Shown here: positions 48,059-60,300 of the stretch, in pieces
Layout of the letters: every line of letters begins with the position of its first letter
Numbering within the stretch: position 1 is the stretch's first letter
Source of the DNA: Pomacea canaliculata
Taxonomy: Eukaryota; Mollusca; Gastropoda; Architaenioglossa; Ampullariidae
Direction of reading: 5' to 3'
Assembly: GCF_003073045.1 (NCBI RefSeq)
Contig: NC_037590.1
Span: forward strand, 38,866,751 to 38,930,750
Length of the DNA stretch: 64,000 bases
Notes under the pieces: generated by a model
Told to the model about the DNA's origin: nothing
Seen by the model: the letters and a program-made list of their open reading frames with translations, nothing else
The model's database searches: none
Translations under genes and position numbers: made by a program

Positions 48059-50275
48059 GACCAAGACACAACCAAGTAGACTCGCACTCTCGAAACGCTC
48101 CTCGTCATCATTTCCATGTTCCATAGACAACGGCTATGTTGGTCGCACGATACCGCCTCACTCTGCTGCGGCGCGTTCCACACACACAATTATTATAACA
48201 ACCAAAACTGTAAACAAAGATCTATACAATTTGGAATGTATATATAGAGATATGGAGCTTATATTTGAGTGACGGCTATCTCCCCAGAACACTGCGAGGC
48301 GATTGGTTAAAGGTCTGGACTAATATGCTTGGTAGGGGTTAAGTTGTCACTCGCCGTCCAGGGTTCAGACCCTAGCCGTAGCGGCCTTCACACGGTGCTG
48401 ACAGATGCAGGCATTACAACTGCGACAAGGATATGCTCCGGAGTCCGACTGGGGCTAGTCTGGTCTGCCTGGCCTGTTGATAGCAGAGCTTTGAGTCATC
48501 GTCTGCCTTTCTTGCTCGGCTGCTTCCAGTACTAGCGGTCTCTCTTTTCCAGGATGTTCTCCTCCTTGAGTTGGGACTTGTGTTCTGCTTCTAGTGATGC
48601 CCAATCACTTCCGTGCTTCTTTCCGTTGACCTTTAAGGCCAGTCTTCTCTCCTAGCTCACCCAGGGTTTGTGCATGTGGTTGCCTTATGAAAACGGAGAC
48701 ATCTCACTGCAAAGTTCAGGTCCCTCGCTGTTTGGTGAAGGTCACAGGATACTGGGTGTTGGTTGTCTGTGCATAATCCAGTCTATGCACCAACTACAGG
48801 AAGATTGTTGGTGAGAATATGCCAACCCAATGTCCTCCTATATCTCAGTTTGACTGGTGATTGCCACTCTCTGGAGGTAAGTCGACAACATGCAATCAAA
48901 ATTACTCTTCCAGTCCGTATCACATGAACCTCGTCTCAATTTTCATTCGTGCCAAGTGCATCTGGATTATTTTGCCTGCTTGCTCCCGTAGCAAATTGAA
49001 CAGTAAATTTCTCTCATGCATTTCCTACTCTTGCTCAATCTTATCTGTTTTGATCATGTGCTATTACATGCACTTAATTACCATCGTTGCTTCTTACAAC
49101 CAATTTCAAGTACTGAATGTTTCGGTAAATCCGTTGATAAACACCATGACCAATGTGCATTATCTTGCATGAAGAGATTCCAGCTGAACCTGCAGCTTAC
49201 CTCAATCTACCAGAAATCACACCAAGGTCCCCTGCAATATTTTAGAAGCTACTTATGTGGCCGATCAAAATTTATTCTTTACTCAAGCACGCCGCTCAGT
49301 AACGATCTCTAACAGCTGAAGCAATGCGCGTGCTTGTAAATTCTAATAGAAAGGTGACGCCGGGCTCTGCCTTAGCAAAATTGCGTACCAGTACGGCATT
49401 ACATACGAGGACTCCCTCATTTCGTCAATCGGGTCCCTCCAAGTTGGGCGAAGAAACAGGGACCAAAATCGAAGAGGGGTCCCTGGACCCCAAAGAATTA
49501 GCCTTAGCAAAGCCTGGCGCACTTAACCTTACACTTTAAGCATGTTGGTCTATACCAGATCAGACTTCAAAAAGAGGTATTTAAACTAAAAGCGTATTAC
49601 CTGTTTTCTTCCAGATCATCGGTAAATAGTCTAGCACTCAGTTCTTTCCAGAATCCTGGTGTCTGGACTTGAGCATTAAATCATTAAGCCCCTCATTTCT
49701 TTAATGGCTGAAGTCCACCAAGAATTTCACCCGTTGCATAAACGATCATCTTTACCCCTCGCTGCGCCTCCACAACCACTCCCACCATTGGTCACGGGGA
49801 AAATGACTTCAGCAGCTATGCCATGCGCTCTCAATATCTAAATCCCAGTGCTCAGACCACTCGAGCACTGTCTCCATACTTGTATGAATGCGCTATTTCT
49901 GCGATATATCTCCTCTGAACAAGTGTTCTTGATAATTAAAAGCTATGTTTATTAAGGTTACCAGAAAACGGTTTGTAATTGTATAGCAGTTTCTGTGAGA
50001 GAGGCTGATTGACTCATTTAAGATCCAAACATTCCAAGCAACGTTCCGTATCTACAGCATGGGCCAACCACATTATCAAAATGACATTATCCGATATCTT
50101 AAGTAGTGAAAGTTGCCATTCGTGTGTGTCTGGAAGGATGTCAAATACTCCCGATTAAGGTAATACACAACAGTACTTATTGAGTGGCGGAGGTAAAACG
50201 GGTTCCCAGTTGAAACAACCCGCCACCTAGCATATCCGCCTTTGTAACTGAAAATTATTCTAGTGTGTTCCGTAA
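48059..50275. repeat. Error-rich second copy of 45500-47958
   Basis: Landmarks recur in the same order and orientation: attggttaaaggtctgga at 45737 and 48302, acatgcaatcaaaa at ~46339 and ~48887, aagcatgttggtctata at ~47135 and ~49539, ttgataattaaaagctatg at ~47571 and ~49929. The offset falls from 2565 to about 2358 across the block, so the second copy is peppered with net single-base deletions as well as insertions. The first copy breaks off at the gap (gtaactatgtt) and the second continues past that point (gtaatggttattaac). It includes a further-broken copy of the reverse transcriptase at ~48300-48860. Confidence 0.9.
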
Positions 50276-51381
50276 TGGTTATTAACCCACACTTATCCTT
50301 TCCTGCTCTTAGAAAGTAAACGCATTTACTAGCTTTTTCTGATGGAACATTTAGCTTGATTACTGCATTCACACACATACTTCCACCTATACTCCAAGCA
50401 GATTTCATTGTATGCTCAAACTATTTGAATTCTATCAAAGGTATGTTCATTGCTCAACAACAAGAAGCAAAAACAAAAACTAAGTTGTCTGATTTTTATT
50501 CGCTTTCACATAGTACTTATTGTACACAACTCAAAATCAAGAGCATCGCCCTGCAACAGCAGTCTCACATCAAGCACATTTCATTCACACGAACATTACC
50601 AGATATGATGCTCAGCAAAGATGAATCCATCTTTTTGCCAAGTTTAAGGCATAATTATCTTTCATCAAACCAGAATACTTTCTGACTGTACAATCAATCA
50701 TTAAACAAATCTAAATGATATTAACTGAAAATCCCAATATTTTCAAGCATTTGATGAGAAATCTCCATAGCCAGGAAACTAAAATGTAACACCTGGGAGG
50801 AGTGGCAAAACGATCACCATCTACACAGAACAAAAAGTGCCCAGGAAACCAGAACTCCAGACAAGCTAAACAGGCCAGCAAAGAGAAAAGATAATGTTGA
50901 TTACCTCCCACCCACCACCAAATTTAAGCTGAGGATGTGTCAAAAGATAATAATTCACAATTCACAGAAGGACTGTTATAAGAAGACAAAAATCTTGCCC
51001 TTTGAGTGGGCTAGATAATAAACGAAGCAATTGCTACAGAAGTCATCCCTTAAGAAACTGGAGCATCTGCCAAAATCAAACACAACTGAATGATCGACAA
51101 AGTCACAATAATCCGAAGGAGCTGAGCTGGTAAGACGAGAAATCGTTGCACTTTTAAGTTACAACTACAGAAAAACTTTCTATCAGTAACTCTTTGCAGA
51201 AATCTGCAAATAATACCGTCATTTATTGTGAATTACGTCTCCTTGGTCCGTTCGAAACAGAGCTTAAGCCAAGTTTCAACAGTGCCCAACATATAAAATC
51301 CTCACAGGTCCAAGCAAATGATGTGAACTACAACCATTTATAGCTCTACAACGCAATACACTAAATACAGATGCAGCGCGT
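50276..51381. other. Spacer downstream of RBBP6, likely 3' UTR in part
   Basis: No gene can be supported. On the minus strand an AATAAA (forward tttatt near 51224) lies about 155 bp after the proposed RBBP6 stop and could end that transcript. Confidence 0.4.
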
Positions 51382-54300
51382 CTAGGAAGTTCTTCTACCC
51401 CTGCGCAGATCCTTGGGTAGCGTATTATCTGTTTTCTGCTCCTCGTGCTCCTCTGGCTTAGTTATTGAAGTGCTGGGATCTGCTTGATGTTTATCTATTT
51501 TCCAGATTTTTCATCAACAATACACCCGCTCCAGAAGTTCTTACTTTCGGCATGGCTAACATTTCTTCCATGGGAGTCTGAATAGTGTCGCTAATGACTC
51601 CGATAGCTTACGTTGAATGAATGGCTTCAACTGTACGGGAGAGCCATCACTTCCACTGTCTTCAGTGGACGTCTTGCCATCACTCTATAAAGTCGGTTCA
51701 AACCTTTTGCTTCAACTCAAATATACCGAGCATCTTATATATCGTCTAACAAACGATTGATGTATGTCCTTAGTTCCTTCTTTCACTAGAGCGCTGTCAA
51801 GTTGGTGGCGAAGAATACCTTTGTAGATGCCCACTGATGAGCCTTACTTTATCTAGAAGAGGAACTTCTGCTTACTATGTGTGATGCTTCTAACAGCAGG
51901 GTCCTCTCTCTCACGCCGCTCACGACGATGCGAGTCCTCAGGGGGGGGGGGGGGGGGGGCGCGGGTGGGGGGGGTAGGGGGGGGGGGGGGCGGGGGCATG
52001 GGGCCTGTCGGTCCCTTCTCGGACTAGATGAGCGCTTTTTAGATGTTTCCTCAGAGACACGTCGTCGTGATGATGACTTTTCATGTCCTGATTCATCCCC
52101 AGCTCTTACTACAGTCCGATGGCTCTCTTCATGATGTAATCTCCTAGCCTCTGCCTTGACACTGTGGCCTTCATGGTCTGGACTCCTCCTTTCGCTTTTG
52201 GTTATGGTAATTTGCATGTCAAGGGAACTAGAGCGGTTTGTTTTTACTTTACGCTCATCTTTGTCCTCACGTTTGTGAGACTCATTCTCCTCAACATACA
52301 CTCTTCTTTTACTGGGTGACGCTCTTGAAACAACGGGGGCAACCGCAGGGCGGACTGGCTTTTGAGTGATATACTTCTCAGCACGGTTCAGCACCGACCT
52401 GAAAACAGAATTCAAAGGAAATGAAAAAATCCATTTGGGTTCTTCCTGCAAATTTAATGCTATACATAACATGCAAGAACCGGAATAATAAGCATGAAAA
52501 GTTCTTAAAGAGATTGCCAATGCCAACAGGGATGATGAGATGCATAAAAATAAGGAATAATAATCTGTTGAATGGTTTTAAAACTACCTAAGTAATTTAC
52601 CTCTATAAAATACTGCAGGATCCATAGTGCCATGCAAGCAGACTACAGTCATGACAAGAGCAGTTAAGGCCATAGGAAATGGCAAAGCAAACATCTACAT
52701 GGTCTTGTTGACAAAGATATATAGTTTTAAATACTTGAGAGTCACCCTCTCCAAAGAAGGCAGCTCCAGACCAGCACCAATGGCCATGCTGAGCAGACTG
52801 GACTGGTGGACTTTATCACCTATCACTCACATCCACATGTTCCTCCCAACAACCAGTCAAAGAATGAATGAACGAGTTATGTCTCGTGTTCTGAGGATTA
52901 TGTCACTAAAACTAACATAAGGATACACTGAAAAGTGGTTAATGAAGCTAATTACTTGTAAGACCATGCACACAATCTCAGCCACATCAAACCACAAACC
53001 CTAAGATATGTCAAGAAACATACTTTGGCACCATCTTTAACACCTGGTTGATTTGGAAAAACCAAACCAACGAGTGTGTAGCAAAGGCAGAACTTAAAAC
53101 TTCCTCGAAGGGCATCTATCTGGAGCAGATTTCAGCATCCAAGATAGACTGTACCATGGACAAATCAAATCAGAATATGGAATGGTTGCCTTGGGCAGTC
53201 AAATTTTGACAAAATAGCCAGAATCCAAAACCAGGCATTGAGAATGAACACTGGAGACATCATGTCAACTTTGATCAATTCCATGGACTCAGAAACTGTC
53301 TCACAAAGCCTTGAGGACAGGTTCAACACCACAAAGTTTAAAAGACTGACTGGTCACTTATGCACAAAATAATACCAAAACCCATAAAATGTAGCCTGAA
53401 AAGAATCAGCTTCCTTAGGGAAGATTGCAAGCCAGAAAGGCAGGAAGCTATCGAAACCATTAAGGAATGGAGGTGAGCTGGTGTTCCACTACATTAAGTG
53501 AAGATGTGTAGATGAACTAACATAGACTAAGTTGCACTTTCAACCTAATACTCTCCCTTCACTGAAAAGATGTCAACTAACCTGGGTAAGAAGGTCTTTT
53601 TCTCTGCCTGGAGTGGTCTCTTCCTAAGGTTCTGCGCATCTGAGCTGCTCCAGTCGAAGTCTTCCTGTTCCCACTTGGATGGTTCTGGAGGTGGAAGCAG
53701 CAGCTCATCGCGGCTTAAGTCCTCTTTCTTTATAGAAGCAAAGTCTTCAGCCTTTTCTTCAGCAGCTACCTCAAATACACTTTCTTGTCCAACTTCTGTT
53801 TTCTCTTCTTTCTTAACTGCAGGAAGTTTCTTTTCTACTATCACATCCTGTGAAATATTTTCAGAAACCTGGTCGCTTATCTTGGCTTTTGTTACAGGAT
53901 TGTCTCCACCAACTTTGGCTGGGATTTTTATTTTTGTCTTTTCACTTTCAGAGGCTGAAGAAGACTCAGTTTTCGACTCTGATACCTTCAATTTCTTTAT
54001 CCTTTTCACCACCTTTTTGGGTGCAGCTTTTTCTGCAGCCATGTCCAACTTCTGTGTTTGTGTGATTGTGCCCATGCCATCAAGCTCTGTTTTTGGTTGT
54101 GCATTCTCGCCCGATTCTGCTAAAGCACCTATAGGTATCTGGATGAGGTTCTTTGATACAGGTACCTCAGACACACTGGAAGCACCTTGCTTGTTTTCAG
54201 ATGCTGCTGCCTTTATCTTCTTCACCTTCCCAGACACAACTTTCTTTCTGACAACGGCCGGCTTTTCTGCACCTTCAGCTACTGAAGTCTTCTTTATCTT

Positions 54301-57300
54301 CTTTTCTGCAGGACCCTTTTCATCTGATGATGAGGCATGTTTAGTGGCTGATTTCTTCTTGATCGCCACACTTTCCTTGTCCTCTGTGCTCTTGTCCATT
54401 TTCTTCTTAACTTTCTTTTCTTTACTCTCCTTTTTAGAATGTTTATCAACAATCTTCTTTTTTCTGTCTTCACTACTACGGTCTTTTTCCAGTCTCTCCC
54501 GCTCCTTTGAATATTCCCTAGACTCGACTCTGCCATGGTAGTCCCGCTCTCTTGGGAGGTCTTTGCCAGACTCCTTGTAATACTCTCTACCTTGATCTCT
54601 AGCATAGTCCCTACCCTGGTCTCTACCATAGTCTCTGTTAAAGTCTCTAGCCAATTCTCGTCTATAATCCCTATGGTTCGCATCTCTGTAGTAGTCTTTG
54701 CCATAGTCCCTGTTATATTCTTTAGCACCTTCTCGTCCAGGCTCTCTGTTATAGTCTCTCCCCATGTCTCTTGGATAATCTCTACCTGGCTCTCGAGGGA
54801 AGTCTCTGCCTGGTTCTCTGCCCATGTCCCTGCCTGGTTCTCTGTGATAATCTCTCCCTTGTTCCCTGTGATAATCTCTGTTTTGTTCCCTGAGATAATC
54901 TCGTCCATGTTCTCTGGAATATTCCCTGTTCTGATCACGGGGATGATCTCTACCCTGTTCTCGGCCTGGCTCTCTGGTAAAGTCTCTTCCTTGCTCTTGG
55001 TTGGTTTCCTTGCTAAAGTCTCTGCCCTGGTCCCTGTGGAAATCTTTCCTGTCTTCAGTGCTGCCAGGCTGTCCACCTGGCTGCTTTTCAACTCCTGGGG
55101 GCTCAGGTGTAGCTGAACGCCTTTTCTCCTTCTCCTGAGAAGATGGACGTTCCTTAAGAGGAGACAAATGCTGCTGGGGTGGTGGCCGCTGTTGTATCTG
55201 AGACTGTAGCTGGGGTGGTGGTGGACGATGTGGTTGTGGCTGGTGTGGTGGCATTTGAGGCTGCCAACCTCCTGCAGGAGCAGGAAGGACATGCATTGGG
55301 CCATAATTTGGAGCCCAAGGAGGTGGCTGAGGTGGCGGTGCATTTGGTCCATACTTGGCATAATAGTCATGGTAGTATTGTTCATACTGAGCAGTTTGTC
55401 TGAAACAAGCAAGCATCCAGTAGTCTCAATCCATCAACAAATAGCTTGTAAGATAATAGCAGAAGCATAGCATAAATCAGCAAATTTATACGAAAGCTGA
55501 AAAAAAGAATTTAGGGCAAATCTACCATTTAAAATTTCATGTCATCAAAGAAACTGAAAATATTTTGATATGTCTATGGGACAAGTGTCTAGAAAAAGTA
55601 ATCATCAACCAACCTGTAGTAGTCTTCAGGTAACATATTATGGTAAGGAACTGGAAATCTTGCAGCTGGATGCATCATTCGGTGGCCACGGTCACCGCCA
55701 TAAGGTCGAAACGGTGGCGGTACCCAGTCTCCTCTCCTACCTCTCCCTCTTGCTCTCCCACGTCCTCTAAGCATTCCTCGCACAGGTGGTGGTGAAGGAC
55801 CATTTATCCTGTAACTGGGCGACAGCGAACGATTTTGGTAGGGTGAAGAGGAACGACGGAAAGGTTTAGGCCGCAGTGGAGACTTGATGCGTTGAGGCGA
55901 GAAAGATTTTGAACGTGGACGTGGAGAAGACCATGATCGTGATCTGGAATGTGACAAGCTTCTACTGGGTTTCCTACGAGGACTTCGTGGTGAAGGGCTG
56001 AATGATCGATTCCTTCGCTTTGGAGTAAATGACCGACTCCTGCTCCTTGATCTCCCTCTTGGTGAACGTGACCAGGACTTGGACCTCCCTCGACTTGCTG
56101 ATCGTGGAGTACCTCTCATGGGTGATCTGGATGTGCCCCTACGTGGTGATCGGAATTTGCTGCCACTTGGTGATCTTGACTTGCCTTTGATGGAAGACCT
56201 GTATCTGCTACCACTATCAGGCGTGCGAGATCTGTAGCGACCACTCTCCTGAGATCTTGATCTATCTCTTGGTGGTGACCTTGATTTCTCTCTTGACCTT
56301 GATTTTCCTCGGCCAATAGACACAGATCGTGTTCTGGAACGCCTCAAAGGAGTGTGAGATCTACCACGAGACAGTGACCTCAATCGTGACCGTGATCTTG
56401 GGCGGCGAGGACTTCGACTTCTGGAACGACTTTTGTATGATCTTGAGCGTGATCTGCTGGACCAGCTACGTCCTCGAGACCACCTTCGACTGTCACGTGG
56501 TGTATAGCTGAAAGAGACAAATGCAGTGCATATAACTATCAAGTCAATAGGACTAACCAAGGGAAAAAACCTTTAGCCAGTCTTCAAATAGTAACAGATA
56601 ATCACTGTTCCATTCCATGTAAGGCACAGGACCATACATGAAGACATCTAAGGCAAGCAACTGTCTATTCAGGGATTATTTTGCCACTTGAATTATATTT
56701 CTCTTTAAAAAAAAATCCCAAGACTTCTGAATATTTCAGACATTTTTAGCATGAAAAGATATGTTTATGTGTTTAAACACGATGTACTTTTGTGTCAACA
56801 CTTCTCCATCATTGACATTTTATTAAGTAATCTAGTAATGTTTTTTTTTCTGGAGATATGTGCCACATTTAAGATGGAACAGGACGCCTAAAGTAAGTTA
56901 AAAACATTAGAATAAAATGTACCTGCGTGATCTTGAACGACTACGACTTAGCTTAAAAGGTCTTTCCCGACCCTTTTCTATGAGATCCTTGGCAAAGTCT
57001 TCAAAGATGTCTCTTGGTTTTCTGCAACAAAATTTCATTAAATTAAATAACAAGAAAATACTTCCAAAAAAAAAAAAAAAAAAATTAGCAACATGGTAGC
57101 CTCTGTAAAATAGCCTGCATCTATTTTTTTAAATACCACAATGTAGATTTGTGAAATATAGGAAAAAATTCATACTTACGGTTTACTTTTACTGCTATCT
57201 TCCCCTGAAACAGGGATGACACTCATAGCCATCCCTGGATATGCTGGATAGGTGGATGCAGCATACACTAGGGGGAAAAAATATTATAATAAAACTATTG

Positions 57301-60300
57301 CACAGCAGACACAGACAAGACTTGATAAAATTTATTATAGTATTCAGCCTCCTAATGAAAAACAAAATCTGCTGGTGGTTTACAGCGTATCTTTTTACTG
57401 TTTCAAGAACCTGGCTCAAACATGGAAATGTAAATTGGCAATAAAATGCTTACACAACTGAGAAAACTCTACTGCTTCTTTATATGTCATCAGATGTGGT
57501 GAACTTTTAGCTGTTAACACCTCAGTACAGACATTAGCTTAAAGGCCAAGGTATTAATTTCACCTGAAGGAATGCCTGAAGGATAGGCATAGCCTGGGGG
57601 AGGCACAGAGTAGGCTGGGTAGCCAGGTGGTGGAGTGGCGTAGGCAACTGTAGGAACACCCGGTGCAACTGCAGCGACAGGTTGTACTCCAGGATAGTGA
57701 GCAGCATCTGCAGGACTAAAAAAAAAAAAATCATTCACATATGCACTCTCTGATCAGCTTGCAGTTTGTTCCCATTTGTAGTTGCTGCATTTTGGATAAA
57801 TTTTTTTTGTAGATTTTAGTAGTATTTCACGTTACTTCTGCAGTAATTTTTCTGCTATTCTTATATGCTTATAAGAAGCTTCTCCCTAATAAAAAGGAAA
57901 AAGATCAGCTGTCTAAAGATCTAGCAATGAGCTTGCGCAAGTACAAAGACTAGGCTTTGTGAGTGAGAGCATAAAACATTTTTTTTAAAAAAACATTTTG
58001 TCAAAAATAATTTAAACCACTTACTGCATGTGGCTGCCTCTTGCAATACCTGAGATATAAAAACAATTTCTCGTTAGTCAAGCCTTAAAAATCTCAGAAT
58101 AATCCAGATAAACATACTAATAAAGCCAAGAAAAAATATAAAACTCCAGCATTTAATGTAATATATATATTATCTATTGAAACATTAAATACAAGTACAT
58201 TTGTTCCAACATTCTTTTCTAGATATTCTTGGTGCTACTCACTGTTATCTTTACCTCGTCCTTTGCTTGTTGGTTTTCCAAGGACAGGAATGCCCTAAAC
58301 GGGAAAAAACAAAAACAAAAATCCACGCAATTTTGTCACAACTAGTTTGCAAACCATGATAACTGGTTCCATCACATGTGTACATATGCACATCTACTGC
58401 ATGAAGGTTTTTTTAAAATAATTCGTACCCTACAGCACCCTGAAGTATGATCCTAATCATTGCATTTTGGCCAACACATTTGTAGTATGTGCATAGTATA
58501 CTGCAAGAGCTAATACACTGAGGCAATAGAAAAATAATAAAATAACTTAATCATTCTATCTAGGAACTATTTTCTTCATACAAATGCTCTCCTTCTGAAC
58601 ATTTTTGGCAACCATGTTATTTCATTTAAAAGTTAATGAAAAATAAGAATGCTGAGTATCACCCTGGAGACGAAGGACATCTCTAAAGATAGGAGTTTAA
58701 ACCCTTCAAATAATAAAAATATATAGATAAGTTAAACTTGAAATCCATACCCTTTCTCAAAAACTAATGCGCCAATCTCATGTGAAGCAGCCATTTTAGC
58801 AAGCTTTGTGACCACTAATCTTAAGATTTCCTAATGCTGTTTGATCTTAAAATTTTGTCACTAAAGTAACATATTTAAACATGCTTTGCACATTACCTGC
58901 TCCAATCCATCATCTTCATATCCTGTACCAGCACCAGGTGAATGCAAAGACTGTGGAGAGTACCTGAAACAAGTACATAAATAAAATTAAAAATCTGCAA
59001 AGTCAAAATGTACATATTCAGTGCATCACATGAAAATACAGCTTTTTAGTCTACAGTTTGTCTTACAGACACACTTTGTAACTTTATGATTGAGAACATC
59101 TTCAGTAATATGTGCAAAGATTGAGATTAAAACAAAACACTACAAAACAAAACAAATTAATCTCTGCTAGTAAGTGTTGTAAGCACACACCCAGCAGTGC
59201 TTGTTGTGGTCAGAGTGCTGGACACGTAGACCGGAGGTGCCTGTGGCAATGATGTACGCACACTTAGCTGAGGAAGAGGCTGACGTGTTGGATGAATTGG
59301 AGAAGGAGGGGGCTGACTGGCAGCACCATGGGCAACCGTCAATGCTTGGATCTGGTGGCCAGATGATGAACCATGCTCAGGTAGATGAGAACGAGCATTT
59401 TGGTGACTCTGTGAGCGATGCTGTTCTGACAAAAGCCTGTCTTGGCGAGGGTGACGCTGATCACGGGCACGGTGATGGTGACGCTGGTCATGAATTTGGT
59501 CATGAGCAGAGAGATGGTGCTGTTCATGGGATGGATGCAACTGTTGCTCATGTGGTGGCAGGTGCTGCTGATCATGAGGTGGATGGTGCTGTGCATCCTG
59601 TGTGGGCATGCTGTGATCACCACGTCCAAGGTGTGTGAGCCGTGGGGCGCCATGAGATGTTGGTGTTGGGGGCTGAGATGAATGTGAAACTGGGTTTTCT
59701 GCAGACAGACGACGTGTTTTTGAGTATCCACTATCATTGGTGAAAGCCTGGACAGCTGAACGCAGGCTGTTGTTGGGAATAATCCCATTAGGAGACACTC
59801 CTCGCTGATGGCATGTTGGGCACCTATGGTCTTCTGTCTCCAGTAAAGCAGTTCTGATACCTGTGGAAACAGCAATGAAAATATATGACAACTAATTTAT
59901 TAAACATCTTCTTCATCTTATATCTTCGGCATGAAATTTAATTTAAAGCTAACACTTTAGGATACAAGACACTAAAATGTAAATCTGTAGGCTGAATCAA
60001 ATATATGATCAATTGTTCCCTTTGTTACTCAAAATCTTTTGATAATATGAGATGGCTCAGAACTTTGAGAATATGGGTTTTACGCATGCTAAAATGACAC
60101 AATAAATCTCATGTCTAACGCATTTTTTTTTCAAAATTTCTCCAGCCTCATAGTCTCTGAATTATTTTATCATAATTGCTCTGGCTATCAGCTATAGTCG
60201 TTATGCACATCTAGTCAATGCCCAGTTACACAATGTGGTAAGAATTATGCAGTGAATACCCTACTTAAGGTCTGCTACTGTTTGAGCCTATAGTCTGGTA

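Noticed and set aside
52627..52920. 97-codon plus-strand frame as a gene
   Set aside because: It contains a LINE reverse-transcriptase block and lies in an RBBP6 intron; it is a transposon relic.
53570..54541. 323-codon plus-strand open frame
   Set aside because: It is antisense to the Lys/Ser/Glu-rich RBBP6 exon. The opposite frame encodes the recognisable protein and this one has only hydrophobic, Phe/Ser-rich filler.
54535..55116. 193-codon plus-strand open frame with repeats
   Set aside because: Antisense shadow of the RBBP6 RD-octad region.
54294..55412. 372-codon minus-strand frame
   Set aside because: Same strand as RBBP6 but out of frame with its conserved sequence; the period-24 coding repeat keeps a second frame open.
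59201..59638. 145-codon plus-strand open frame
   Set aside because: Antisense to the His-rich RBBP6 segment.
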